Source: Metabacillus bambusae (GTDB lineage: Bacteria; Bacillota; Bacilli; Bacillales; Bacillaceae). Taken from it: 64,000 nt of DNA. The stretch covers positions 62,001 to 126,000 of the forward strand of contig NZ_JAGDEL010000005.1 in assembly GCF_017497975.1 (NCBI RefSeq), written 5' to 3'. Positions 17,340 to 26,502 of the stretch are shown here, in pieces (within the stretch, counting starts at the first letter, position 1; each line of letters begins with the position of its first letter). The notes below the pieces were generated by a model, which did not search any database, was not told the DNA's origin, and worked only from the letters and a program-made list of their open reading frames with translations. The position numbers and the translations under genes were made by a program.

Positions 17340-18203
17340 TCATAACTTTTCTTTTAAATATTGTACTAGTTCTTGATTTAATTCTTCTCTTTCTAGCGCA
17401 AAGTCAATCGTAGCTTTTATAAATCCAAGTTTATCGCCAACATCATAACGAACACCATCAAATTCATATGCATAGACATCTTGATAATCCGTTAATTTGC
17501 AAATTGCATCTGTAAGCTGGATTTCTCCACCAGCTCCTGGCTCTTGATTTTCTAGAATTTCAAAAATCTCTGGCTGTAATATATAACGGCCCATAACAGC
17601 AATATTCGACGGATTTTGTCCAAACTTTGGCTTTTCAACTAAAGAATCAATTTTAAACAAGCCCTCATCTTCCTGATGATCAACTTTTATGATTCCATAC
17701 TTTGATACATCTTCGTTTTTAACTCGTTGTACACCTACTATAGAGGCATTATATTGATTATGACGTTCAATCAGCTGTTTCAAACATGGAGTCGAAGAGG
17801 TAACAATATCATCCCCTAACATAACAGCAAATGGTTCATCACCAATAAATCTTCTTGCACAATAAATAGCATGTCCTAATCCTAGTGGCTCTTTCTGCCT
17901 TATATAATGGATATTTGCTAGTTTGGAAATATTTTGAACATCTTCAAGTCTAGTGTAATCACCTTTTTTAGCTAAGGTTTCCTCTAGTTCATATGACTTA
18001 TCAAAATGATCTTCAATTGCTCTTTTTCCCCTACCAGATACAATAATGATATCTTCTATTCCAGAACGAACAGCTTCCTCCACAATGTATTGGATCGTTG
18101 GCTTATCCACAATCGGTAGCATCTCTTTAGGTTGAGCTTTTGTTGCAGGTAAAAATCGTGTTCCAAGACCCGCAGCTGGTATTATTGCCTTTCGAATTGT
18201 CAT
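17340..18203 (-). CDS. galU: UTP--glucose-1-phosphate uridylyltransferase
   Basis: The 287-residue nucleotidyltransferase has [20 protein letters not shown] at the N-terminus (UTP-binding signature), [28 protein letters not shown] near residue 127, and [19 protein letters not shown] near 188. It makes UDP-glucose, the substrate for the Ugd encoded at 13605-14918. Length and motifs are typical of B. subtilis GtaB/YngB proteins. It stands alone between a bidirectional terminator and an intergenic region, so it has its own promoter. Confidence 0.95.
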   Translation of the reverse strand: MTIRKAIIPAAGLGTRFLPATKAQPKEMLPIVDKPTIQYIVEEAVRSGIEDIIIVSGRGKRAIEDHFDKSYELEETLAKKGDYTRLEDVQNISKLANIHYIRQKEPLGLGHAIYCARRFIGDEPFAVMLGDDIVTSSTPCLKQLIERHNQYNASIVGVQRVKNEDVSKYGIIKVDHQEDEGLFKIDSLVEKPKFGQNPSNIAVMGRYILQPEIFEILENQEPGAGGEIQLTDAICKLTDYQDVYAYEFDGVRYDVGDKLGFIKATIDFALEREELNQELVQYLKEKL

Positions 18204-18412
18204 TCGTCAACACTCTCCCTTACTCATTACATGAACCTACTACTAAATATAACAAAAAAGGCTGTAAAGCACTATACCCACACCTTTTGTATAATTCATG
18301 TAACGTATTAATAGTGATTCAAGATCCCATAGAAAAAAATGACTAGGTTTTATGAAAGGTGATAATACTAACCTTATTTACTATCAAGACAAACATAAAC
18401 TATGAGGTATAT

Positions 18413-19717
18413 ATGAGACACATTTCTATTTATATTATTGTTTTTGTTTCAATATTAATTCCTATTCTTCCGACAAACACCCTGGGAGAAAACAAAAAAC
18501 CTTTAAGTGATGAGGAATTATGGGATTCAACTGTAAGAGAATATTTAAAAGAGGATCTATGGATTGGGAAAGAAGGATATATTGCAGCAAATTCACTGAT
18601 GGTACCTATGCATATTGCATTTCAAGAAAACAAGAAAGAATGGATAGATGATTTTCAACATCATTTCTTAAAGCTATCTAGCTCTGGACTAAATAATAGT
18701 ATTGATGCGAGTGAAAGGCTAAATACTCTCCAATATTACTATTTGGTTTCTAGATTCATTTATTTATGTGAATTTTATCATTACCCATTTCCAGAAGCAG
18801 AAAAATTAACTAATCATATGATAAAAGTTATTGAAAAAATTTGGACGACATCACCTGCATGGATGTGGAATAAGGTTGATTTTAAAGGTGCAAAAGAACG
18901 TGTTTCTTGGAAGTTAAAAAATAAAAATGTGGATAAAAGCTACTATAGAGCGATTACTGATGAGGAATTATTTATTTTTTCTATTAGCGCTGATTTAAAA
19001 TCCATTTATTATTTGAAAGGCTTAAAAAATAATACGATTGATAGCATAGTGGATACCGCATACACGGTTTATTTCCAAGAAAGTAAATTCACTAATAATG
19101 GAAACTGGATTTTTCAACCAGGAGTATACAAAGAACATCCCGATTATAAATTTGCTGGGACTGACCTCGTGTTAAATGAGGAGTTCCCATTCTATATTGA
19201 AAATATCGCTAAGGATACTTCTCATAGTCATCGTTTTCCTTTATGGATATTATCGTTAAGGAATTCATTTCCTAAAAACTCTAAAGAATTCTTGTTTTTC
19301 AACAAAGTATTTAATGGCTTAGAAAATCAATTCTATGAAGAGGTTTTAGTTCCTTCTGATGAAAACCATTTTGATATACCTTTAACCACTAACTATATGG
19401 ATGGAACGAATGGTATCTATCGATATAACTACTCTTCTTTAAAACGTGGTGATGGTTATTATCCATTTGAATTATCAGGTACTTTAACACTTGGATGGTG
19501 GTCTTTTCTAGGAAGTAATCGAATATTAGCAACATATAAAGAACTAGCCTCAAAATTCCCTTTAGAGAGCCAGCAGCTAGATGTCATGCTAAAGAAAAGA
19601 TCTACTTTACAAAATCATAACAACGTAAGTATAGCATCAGGAGAGAAGGCCTTCATTAATGGATTTCGCGAGTTAATTTGTAGACTAGCCATTAATAATA
19701 AAACTAGTAAACAATAA
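18413..19717 (+). CDS. Secreted protein of unknown function
   Basis: I do not recognise this 434-residue protein. It has a clear signal peptide (MRHISIYIIVFVSILIPILP), then a helix-rich, aromatic-rich body with many Trp, Tyr and His residues (e.g. TTSPAWMWNKVDF, NWIFQPGVYKEHPDY, NYMDGTNGIYRYNY) and a C-terminal GTLTLGWWSFLGSNRIL. Paired helices plus conserved-looking aromatic loops resemble (alpha/alpha) toroid polysaccharide lyases or hydrolases; I infer, without proof, an enzyme acting on the polymer made next door. Start 18413 has GAGG 5 nt upstream; a GTG at 18359 would put a non-signal extension first. Confidence 0.6.
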   Translation: MRHISIYIIVFVSILIPILPTNTLGENKKPLSDEELWDSTVREYLKEDLWIGKEGYIAANSLMVPMHIAFQENKKEWIDDFQHHFLKLSSSGLNNSIDASERLNTLQYYYLVSRFIYLCEFYHYPFPEAEKLTNHMIKVIEKIWTTSPAWMWNKVDFKGAKERVSWKLKNKNVDKSYYRAITDEELFIFSISADLKSIYYLKGLKNNTIDSIVDTAYTVYFQESKFTNNGNWIFQPGVYKEHPDYKFAGTDLVLNEEFPFYIENIAKDTSHSHRFPLWILSLRNSFPKNSKEFLFFNKVFNGLENQFYEEVLVPSDENHFDIPLTTNYMDGTNGIYRYNYSSLKRGDGYYPFELSGTLTLGWWSFLGSNRILATYKELASKFPLESQQLDVMLKKRSTLQNHNNVSIASGEKAFINGFRELICRLAINNKTSKQ

Positions 19718-19729
19718 ATGTGTACCAAC

Positions 19730-19854
19730 AAAAGCGCAAGCGCCTTGATCAGCCTAAGGCAATAAGATGATTTAGAATAGAAAATAAAAGGCGTTCTTTG
19801 CCTTCAATTCTAAATTAGGTTATGACCTCGAGGGGGGTAGGCGCTGGAGCTGGA
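19730..19854. repeat. Dispersed hairpin repeat, copy 1
   Basis: The element starts AAAGCGCAAGCGCCTTG and ends TAGGCGCTGGAGCTGGA. The outer arms AGCGCC/GGCGCT pair, and an inner stem forms from ATTTAGAAT (19770-19778) and ATTCTAAAT (19807-19815). A second copy lies at 37606-37723 with the same ends but a different, still complementary, inner stem. Confidence 0.7.
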
Positions 19855-19903
19855 TGTCGTGCGCTTATCCACAGTACAAGAATTTTATAATTTCCTAAGC
19901 GAC

Positions 19904-19932
19904 TAAAAAATGGATCTGAATAATCAGATCCA
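19904..19932 (-). terminator. Terminator of the small lipoprotein gene
   Basis: TGGATCTGA (19911-19919) and TCAGATCCA (19924-19932) form the stem, followed on the minus strand by TTTTTTAG. Confidence 0.8.
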
Positions 19933-19936
19933 TCCC

Positions 19937-20146
19937 CTATTTTTTACTCTTCTGCAAGAGTTCAATTTTCTTCTTCAGCTTCTGATTTTCAGCCTTTAAT
20001 TCACTATTTTCTAACTTTAAGTCTTGTACTTGTTTTTCTAATTCAGTGCTTTGTCCCTCTGTCTTGGCCTCTTTATCATTTGAACAACCGACAGCTGTAA
20101 CGAGTAAAGCTGCTGTTAATAGACTCACTGTTATTTTCTTCTTCAT
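19937..20146 (-). CDS. Small coiled-coil lipoprotein
   Basis: This 69-residue protein has a lipoprotein signal: MKKKITVSLLTAALLVTAVG then Cys21, which would be lipidated after cleavage. The rest is a charged coiled coil with Leu/Lys heptads (LEKQVQDLKLENSELKAENQ, then KLKKKIELLQKSKK). It should be anchored outside the membrane. Start 20146 has AGGAGG six bases upstream; an upstream TTG lies before the RBS. Function unknown; similar Lpp-like coiled-coil lipoproteins are common in Bacillus and may act as spacers. Confidence 0.75.
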   Translation of the reverse strand: MKKKITVSLLTAALLVTAVGCSNDKEAKTEGQSTELEKQVQDLKLENSELKAENQKLKKKIELLQKSKK

Positions 20147-20185
20147 AACATTCCTCCTAGACAAACGTTCTTCAATTAAAGAGAA

Positions 20186-20222
20186 GAAGGGGCTGGCTAT
20201 CTAGATCGAAGCCAGTCCCTTC
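20186..20222 (-). terminator. Terminator-like hairpin after the LPNTS gene
   Basis: GAAGGGGCTGGCT (20186-20198) and AGCCAGTCCCTTC (20210-20222) form a 13-bp stem with one mismatch. The following minus-strand sequence is only moderately T-rich. Confidence 0.6.
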
Positions 20223-20227
20223 GTATT

Positions 20228-20527
20228 TTATGCTTTTTTACGTTTTTGAGCAAGGAAGAATGCAGTAGTACCTAGCAGCATCAATACAAAACCGAACATA
20301 AACATGTTGAACATGTTTGTACTTGTGTTAGGGAGTTCTTCTTCTTTTTCATCCTCTTGCTTAGCAATTTGTTTTTCAACATTGCTTTGTTTTTCATTGC
20401 TGTCTTTTTTATCTTCTGAATTTGTTTCTTTACCTGTACCCGGTACTTCACCTGTTGCTGGCTCTTCACCTGCGTCTGGTTCTTCACCTGCGCTTTGTTG
20501 TACATCCCAAACTAAAAAAATAGACAC
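20228..20527 (-). pseudogene. C-terminal remnant of a sortase-anchored surface protein (LPNTS)
   Basis: The frame encodes about 99 residues: VWDVQQSAGEEPDAGEEP, a repetitive Glu/Pro/Gly stalk, a Lys/Glu-rich part, then LPNTS, a membrane helix (MFMFGFVLMLLGTTAFFLA) and QKRKKA. This is a complete sortase signal, but there is no signal peptide or folded domain. An in-frame stop (20534-20536) lies just upstream and the only available start is a GTG without an RBS. VWDV is typical of the end of a longer surface-protein domain. I infer a truncated gene whose 5' part was lost. A genuine short protein is less likely. Confidence 0.6.
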
Positions 20528-20543
20528 AGGATTTCACCCATGC

Positions 20544-21317
20544 CTACTCCGCAATAAAATAATTCAATAAATAATCCGCCCAAACTTTATTTCCACTTTC
20601 ATTCGCTTTAGACTCTGTTAAATAATCCTTCATTTTCACATCATCTAAATCAGGCCAATTCTCCCAATGATTCAAATAAATCATATCATTCTCTTCTGCA
20701 TAAGCCTTTAATTGCGATACCTCACTTGGATAGTAGGTTGCATCATATAATGGATTTGGAGGCTGAATCATAAGTGTCATATCTTCATTTTCCGCTTTCC
20801 AAGAATCAATCATTTTTTGAATATTATCCAAAGTATTTTCAATTCCAATAAGTCCATTATCTTTTAACATCGATGGTTCAAATAATAGAATATCAGGGCT
20901 CAGCTCGTTAATTCCTTCATAGGATTGATCCTTTATGACATCAAGAGTTGTTTTGTCACCTGTTGAAAGAACGGTTACTTCGAATACATTCTCTCCATAT
21001 GTAGCCTTTAATTCCTCGCTAAATTGATCAGACCACGCCCCTTTTTCATCAGAGGTTCCAAAAATAACAAGCTTTAACTGCTTACCTGTACTTGAAGCAT
21101 TACTTATTTTTTCTTGTAGATCTTTCGGTAGATTACTAGCGTATTTTGAAACATCTATCTCAATTTTTTCCTCTTCAGGCTCTTCTTTTAATGATACAGA
21201 CTTACTTGTGCTTGTCACAGCACCTTGTGTGGAAATTTTATTATTCCAATGGAGATTTCCAAGAATAATCGCTGCCACGCACACAATTAGTGTTACTAAG
21301 ACTAAAAGCTTTTTCAC
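20544..21317 (-). CDS. Membrane-anchored SGNH/GDSL-hydrolase-like protein
   Basis: The 257-residue protein has an N-terminal membrane helix or signal anchor (LLVLVTLIVCVAAIILG), a Lys/Glu linker, and an SGNH-like domain from about residue 85. Block I reads LVIFGTSDEKGAW (GTS in place of GDS), ILLFEPSMLKDNG resembles the family's block III, and the end is SGNKVWADYLLNYF. SGNH proteins in Gram-positive surface loci are often polysaccharide O-acetyl esterases or transferases. The usual DxxH before the last helix is not obvious (reads ESKANESG), so activity is uncertain. GTG start 21317 follows GGGGG by 8 nt. Confidence 0.7.
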   Translation of the reverse strand: MKKLLVLVTLIVCVAAIILGNLHWNNKISTQGAVTSTSKSVSLKEEPEEEKIEIDVSKYASNLPKDLQEKISNASSTGKQLKLVIFGTSDEKGAWSDQFSEELKATYGENVFEVTVLSTGDKTTLDVIKDQSYEGINELSPDILLFEPSMLKDNGLIGIENTLDNIQKMIDSWKAENEDMTLMIQPPNPLYDATYYPSEVSQLKAYAEENDMIYLNHWENWPDLDDVKMKDYLTESKANESGNKVWADYLLNYFIAE

Positions 21318-21417
21318 AATGATATCCCCCAATATTCGACATGTTCCTATCTAAAATTATACACAAAAACATTGATTCTACAACAATTTCCATAACAAGA
21401 AATAGATTTCCTATTAT

Positions 21418-21981
21418 TTATTGATAGGAAATCATTTGTAATTTTTGAATTAGCCTCAATTCTTCTTCATGCTTTAGTTTTCCTTTACCTTGATTAGAAT
21501 GAGCTATGCATTCATCAATCGTCTTGCACATACCGCTTCTCACAAGCTGATTCATTTTTGTAATTGTAGTTGGAGTAATATAGGTATGAGGAATTGGCGA
21601 TGCTGCAAGCTCTTGTAATATCGCAAATCGTTGTTGGTCAAGTTCATAGATCGAATTAGTTGAACTTGTTTTAGGCTGTGGCTTTTGCTCCTTTGTCATC
21701 TTTTTCACAAAAAACATGTAGAAACCTATGGAAAGGATCACTTGTGCCGTAGCAATATAGGTAATAAACTTCCTTGTTTCAACGATAAATGAGCCAATTG
21801 CAAAAGTTGCTGTAATAATAATGAAGCTGATTGCAGCTACGTATAGAATATGAAGTGATAAAGGGATTGCTTTTTGATTTTTTGGATTGTTCCTAGACTC
21901 ATAGTCATGATAGCCTTTTATCAATTTAGTTAGTTGTTCCTCTAAATGTTGTAAATGCTGTAATAATTCTTCGCCCACCAT
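21418..21981 (-). CDS. Two-TM membrane protein of unknown function
   Basis: The protein of about 187 residues has an N-terminal coiled-coil segment (LLQHLQHLEEQLTKLIKGYH), two adjacent membrane helices (ILYVAAISFIIITATFAIG and YIATAQVILSIGFYMFFV), and a cytoplasmic, helical C-terminal domain. I do not recognise a family. The frame is open further upstream to 22125, but that would run through the terminator of the LRR gene, so I prefer ATG 21981 (GGAG 12 nt upstream, a rather wide spacing). It may have its own promoter in 21982-22086. Confidence 0.6.
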   Translation of the reverse strand: MVGEELLQHLQHLEEQLTKLIKGYHDYESRNNPKNQKAIPLSLHILYVAAISFIIITATFAIGSFIVETRKFITYIATAQVILSIGFYMFFVKKMTKEQKPQPKTSSTNSIYELDQQRFAILQELAASPIPHTYITPTTITKMNQLVRSGMCKTIDECIAHSNQGKGKLKHEEELRLIQKLQMISYQ

Positions 21982-22086
21982 ATTTAGACTAAACTCCTTT
22001 TCTAAACTTATATAAGTATTCCTATTATTATTTCGGCATAAAATTACTTTTTTAAAGCTTTTATAGACATAAATAGGAAAAAGACT

Positions 22087-22122
22087 CAAAAAAGAAGGAA
22101 ACCGCTCGGTTCCCTTCTTTCT
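22087..22122 (-). terminator. Terminator of the LRR surface-protein gene
   Basis: GAAGGAAACCG (approx. 22093-22103) pairs with CGGTTCCCTTC (approx. 22105-22115), with one mismatch. The minus-strand tail is TTTTTTGAG. It sits directly after the stop codon. Confidence 0.8.
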
Positions 22123-22125
22123 CAT

Positions 22126-25100
22126 TTACATATTAGATACACGTTTTCTTTTTTGAATAAAAAGAACGATTCCTCCTAAAGCTAGGACAATGAGTCCTAC
22201 TGCCAAGAGGTTATACATTACAGTAGCTGTTTTAGGAAGTTGATTCTTATTTTCGACCTTAACAGGTTCAGTAACGATGTTATTCGAATCTACTGGTTTT
22301 TCTCCGATAGATGAATCATTTCCTTTAGAAGGATTTTCATCGTCAGGAGTTGGCTTTTGAGGATCCACGCCCTCATCTTGACCATCACCAGGTGCTGTTA
22401 CAGGATCATCGTCCCCGTCTTCTAAAAGAAAGAGAATTGGTTCTTCTAGGTAATCTTCCGTTCCGTTTATCTCAAACTGGAAGCTTACTTCTTCTTCATC
22501 CGCTGTCACAAACGTTATTTCATAATTTCCAACAGGGAGCTCTAATATATCCATTTCTTCACCTGTCGAAACGTCAATTAATCTTCCTTGTTCGTCAGAC
22601 CAACCAAAGTAATAAATATTTTCTGTTTCTTCATCGATTCCGTAAAGGTCAAATGTCGCATCAACCTCAGGAATATCGACTGTTTTGTATACATACAGAC
22701 TAACATCCTTAACTGATCCTTCTATAGGTAAGGTTGTCACATCTGCAGATAAAAAGCCATAATACTCATCTTCTTCAACATTAACCTCAATGTAATAATC
22801 AGTATTTGGTGAGAGATTCAAAAATTGATACCTAGTCTCACTACTATCAATCTCAATATCCTCAACAAGTTCTCCATTATTCGAATATAGAGAAACGTTG
22901 TAAGTGCCTATACCTTTTGGTAGCATTGGATCCCACGAAATCGAAATTGAGTCTTCTGTTACTTCATCGATCTTAAGCTCAGGACTACTATCTACGTCAA
23001 GATTTACTTGTACGCCCCAATCCTTAAGATCTGAAATGACTTGGGCATTCTCCTTATCCTTTAGATCCAGTGTTGAAATATTGTATAACGAAACGTATTC
23101 TAGGCTTGGCAAGTCTCGTAAAGCTGTTAAATCTGAAATCATCGTTTCATCTAAAATCAAATAATATAGGTTTTCTAAATCTGCAATGCTTGAAAGATCC
23201 TTAATTGGGTTTCCACTTACATCCAAATAATTAAGACTTCCCTTCAATCCTGATAGTGGTGTTAAATCCTCTATTTTATTATTTGCAAGACTAATAAAGT
23301 TAAGCTTTCTTAATCCTGATAAAGCAGAAATATCTTTGAGACCATTGTTTATTAATGTAAGATCATACAGATTGGTCATTCCGCTTAAAAAGGAGATATC
23401 AGATAGATTACTATTGACGATAGCTAAAGAACTTACATTTTTCATTTCTTTTAAAACTGAATAGTTCTTTAAATCTGCATCTTCAATATGAACATAGTTT
23501 AGCTCTGATAAATTCTTAAGTGGTGATAAGTCTAGAGTAGCAGCATTTCCAAATACATAAAAATCAGATAGGTTGCTTGCAAACTCTAATCCAGAAAGAT
23601 CCTTAATATCTGACTCAATTAAAGATAATGAGATTAGCTTCTCTAGATCACTTTCTCTTAAATCACGATCAAGTCCAAGCTGTTCTTTAATAAGCTCTTT
23701 CAAATTGTTATCCTTAAATGGTACGGTTTCACCTGTTGGTTCAGACCATGTCGTTTCAGAGATATTTGAACTAAGAACAAGATCACCATCACCGTTATAC
23801 GCCTTAACCTCTATGTCATACTCAGTAGCTGGTTTAAGACCATCAATTTCTAAGAAGCTTTCTTCACCTGATAACTCGCTATGAAGTTCACCATTTACGT
23901 ATACCTCATACGTTTTAATTTCTTGTTCACCGTAATAATCCCAATAAAGTGAAAGTGAATTCTCTGTTATTGTATTAATATAGGCTTCAAGCCACTCTTC
24001 TTCTTCAGCACCTTCATAATCAACCATTACACCATTTGCGATAAGCTGAGCAATTACTTGCTGAGCGGCTGACCCTTCTGCTAAATCGAGTTGTTCTGTA
24101 CCATATAAAGACACATATTGAAGCTGCTCAAATTGCAGCAATTCATCAATCTTTTCAATGCTTGTATAGCTTAAATTAATACCCTCTAGCTTCGTCAGCT
24201 GCTTAATGTCAGCGAGCGAGCTAATTGGGTTAACATCCACATCGATATATGCAAGCTGTGTTAATTTTTCAATTCCTTTAAGATCTTTTAAATCATTTTC
24301 GTATAGTGATAAGTAAAGAAGACCTTCAAGAGCTGGCAGTGTTTCAATGCTCTCTAAGTTATTTCCATTTAGCGAAAGATCAGATAAATTTTGCAAATCT
24401 GCTAAAATAGATAAATCCTTTATTCCTGTTTCCCCTAAGTGTAAGCTTTCTAAATTCGTTAGCCCCTCTAAAGCAGTGAAATTCACAAGCGGATTTCCAT
24501 CTACATATAGATTTCTTAGGTTTTGCAATGAAGCTAGAGGTGTTAAATCAGATATTCTATTTCCAGATAAGCTTAAGCTTTGGAGATTAGTTGCTGCTTC
24601 AATACCTGATAAATCTTGAATTCTATTACTGTCGAGATATAGCTCTTCTAGTCCTTTTAAGTCACTAATAAAAATATCACGTTCTAAACCAAATTCAGCT
24701 TTTATTGCTTTCTCTAGTTGTGCATCCTTAAATATAACCTTTTCTCCTTCAGGAGCTGAAAGTGTTTTAAACGTAGAAACAGTTTTTCCGATTTGCTCAT
24801 CCTTGTCGTTAAAAGCAAAAATCTCCACTGTGTATTCTGTATTTGGTTGAAGAGTATCAACTGTTATTTGATTCCCTACCTCATCAGGGTCTACATGTGT
24901 TACCTTATCAGCAACTTTCACTTCATAATAATTTACATCCTCACCATCATATTCCCAGCTAATGATTGCTCTCTCTTCATTCGCTTTTATTGATGTGATA
25001 TATATCTTATACGAATCATCGTGGTTAATCGTTAGACCGTCACGTTCAAGTGATTGAACCTCATCAATTAGAGAAAAATATAGCTCACCGTAAATGGTTA

Positions 25101-26262
25101 AAGTAGATAAATTAGTTAGCTGCTGTAGAGGTAATATCGTTGTAAGCTCTATGTAGCTAATATCTAGCGTTTCTAGGCTAGAAAGCGTTGCGATAGGTTC
25201 TACATTATTTATCAACGATTCTGCGAGTATAAGAGTTTTTAAGTTTGTTAATGAAGGTAAAAATTCAATGTTTTCTCCTTGGAAAGAAGTAAGATCAAGA
25301 TAGTTAAGCTTTGTTAATCCTTGTAGTGCAGCTGCATCCTTGATATCATTTCCCGCCAATTCAAGCTTTGTTAAATTTATAGCCTTTTCTAAGCCTGTCA
25401 CATCTTTTATACCACTATAAGATGCATCTAATGTCGTTAAGCTTTCCATATCTGATACATAAATTTCATCACGTTTTAATTGTAGAGCTGCTTTAATTGC
25501 ACGCTTTAAAGCAGAATCAGGTATTGTGACAAGCTCACCTGAAGGCTCAGAAGCTGTTATACTTACCTTTTCTTTGCTTTCGGTAACACTAGAAGTATCT
25601 ACACTTTCTTCTTCAGGCTTTTGTGTAGTCGTAATATTTTTCGATGCTTCTTTTAAAATAGCACCCTCACCAATTGCTCTAATGCTAACAGAATAGCTTG
25701 TCCCACTTTGAAGATCCTTTAGCTCATAAGAAACAGCTTGCTCGACTTCATCCACAATCTTGCCGTCAACAAGGACTTGATAACGATCAGCTTCTAGGAA
25801 CTCTGACCAAGAAACCTTGATTGAGTTATCTGTTACACTTGTCGTGTTAATTTCGAATGGTGCAATTGCTTCCTTTTCTTGTTCATATGTAACTTCAATT
25901 GGTTGTGTTTGAAGCTCGATATCACCAGTTTTTTTCACCGTATAAGTATACGTTTCACCTACTACCACTTGTTCATCAACTAACTGATAGGTTCTATGGA
26001 GATTCCCATCTTTATCTTCTGATGACTCAATGACTTCTACTGAAGGCAAATTAGTCTCTTCTGTATTTTTCAATAAAGTAAAGCTTTCTTCTGAATGAGA
26101 TGAAGAAATTGTACTCCATTGAAGCTTAATTCCATTCTCAATATTTTCTGCTGGTAAAATTGTCATGCTTTCATTAACAGCAACTGCAGTTGATAAGAAT
26201 GGGGTAATGAGAGTAAATAGTAATGTAACAACGAGTGATAATGAAACGAAACGTTTAGTCAA
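22126..26262 (-). CDS. Internalin-like LRR/fibronectin-III cell-wall-anchored surface protein
   Basis: This 1378-residue protein has a signal peptide (1-28), two FnIII domains (35-215), LRR block 1 (about 245-405), FnIII, LRR block 2 (505-750), FnIII, LRR block 3 (855-1090), FnIII, a CnaB-like beta domain (about 1190-1290) and an Asp/Pro-rich wall-spanning stretch. It ends in a sortase signal LPKTA at 1342-1346, a membrane helix and KRKR. The LRRs are 22-residue internalin-type repeats (LxxLxLxxNxIxDLSxL). Each block opens with a similar cap, e.g. VIFKDAQLEKAIKAEFGLER and VPFKDNNLKELIKEQLGLDR, so the LRR-FnIII unit appears triplicated. It probably mediates binding to a surface or macromolecule; the ligand is unknown. 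The TTG start has AGGAGG 10 nt upstream. Confidence 0.9.
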   Translation of the reverse strand: MTKRFVSLSLVVTLLFTLITPFLSTAVAVNESMTILPAENIENGIKLQWSTISSSHSEESFTLLKNTEETNLPSVEVIESSEDKDGNLHRTYQLVDEQVVVGETYTYTVKKTGDIELQTQPIEVTYEQEKEAIAPFEINTTSVTDNSIKVSWSEFLEADRYQVLVDGKIVDEVEQAVSYELKDLQSGTSYSVSIRAIGEGAILKEASKNITTTQKPEEESVDTSSVTESKEKVSITASEPSGELVTIPDSALKRAIKAALQLKRDEIYVSDMESLTTLDASYSGIKDVTGLEKAINLTKLELAGNDIKDAAALQGLTKLNYLDLTSFQGENIEFLPSLTNLKTLILAESLINNVEPIATLSSLETLDISYIELTTILPLQQLTNLSTLTIYGELYFSLIDEVQSLERDGLTINHDDSYKIYITSIKANEERAIISWEYDGEDVNYYEVKVADKVTHVDPDEVGNQITVDTLQPNTEYTVEIFAFNDKDEQIGKTVSTFKTLSAPEGEKVIFKDAQLEKAIKAEFGLERDIFISDLKGLEELYLDSNRIQDLSGIEAATNLQSLSLSGNRISDLTPLASLQNLRNLYVDGNPLVNFTALEGLTNLESLHLGETGIKDLSILADLQNLSDLSLNGNNLESIETLPALEGLLYLSLYENDLKDLKGIEKLTQLAYIDVDVNPISSLADIKQLTKLEGINLSYTSIEKIDELLQFEQLQYVSLYGTEQLDLAEGSAAQQVIAQLIANGVMVDYEGAEEEEWLEAYINTITENSLSLYWDYYGEQEIKTYEVYVNGELHSELSGEESFLEIDGLKPATEYDIEVKAYNGDGDLVLSSNISETTWSEPTGETVPFKDNNLKELIKEQLGLDRDLRESDLEKLISLSLIESDIKDLSGLEFASNLSDFYVFGNAATLDLSPLKNLSELNYVHIEDADLKNYSVLKEMKNVSSLAIVNSNLSDISFLSGMTNLYDLTLINNGLKDISALSGLRKLNFISLANNKIEDLTPLSGLKGSLNYLDVSGNPIKDLSSIADLENLYYLILDETMISDLTALRDLPSLEYVSLYNISTLDLKDKENAQVISDLKDWGVQVNLDVDSSPELKIDEVTEDSISISWDPMLPKGIGTYNVSLYSNNGELVEDIEIDSSETRYQFLNLSPNTDYYIEVNVEEDEYYGFLSADVTTLPIEGSVKDVSLYVYKTVDIPEVDATFDLYGIDEETENIYYFGWSDEQGRLIDVSTGEEMDILELPVGNYEITFVTADEEEVSFQFEINGTEDYLEEPILFLLEDGDDDPVTAPGDGQDEGVDPQKPTPDDENPSKGNDSSIGEKPVDSNNIVTEPVKVENKNQLPKTATVMYNLLAVGLIVLALGGIVLFIQKRKRVSNM

Positions 26263-26426
26263 GTTCGTCGTTCCTCCTATAATTTTCTATATATTGTCAG
26301 GGTTTATTATAATTTTTATTTTAGATTCTGCATATAAGAATTATTAGACAAATTTCTACAAAATTATGAAACTTTTTTGGGTTATCTTTCGTCATATAAT
26401 TGGAAACATTTTTTTACAAAAAAGGA

Positions 26427-26455
26427 TTGTGATAAAAGTAGGAGAGCACTATAAT
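26427..26455 (+). promoter_or_regulatory. Sigma-A-like promoter of the LCP gene
   Basis: TTGTGA (26427-26432) and TATAAT (26450-26455) are 17 bp apart, which would give a leader of about 40 nt before the ATG at 26503. Confidence 0.6.
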
Positions 26456-26502
26456 CTTTATAGACTAGAAAATTTAATTAAATAAAAAAGGATGAACTAT
26501 AA

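Noticed and set aside
20281-20505. Lys/Gln-rich 74-residue ORF
   Set aside because: It is the frame-shifted reading of the repetitive Glu/Pro/Gly stalk in the LPNTS remnant.
21418-22125. Long (235-residue) form of the two-TM protein
   Set aside because: The extra N-terminus would be encoded by the LRR gene's terminator; ATG 21981 is more likely.
26263-26502. Riboswitch or T-box leader between the LRR and LCP genes
   Set aside because: Only an AT-rich divergent promoter region is visible, with no conserved aptamer or specifier hairpins.
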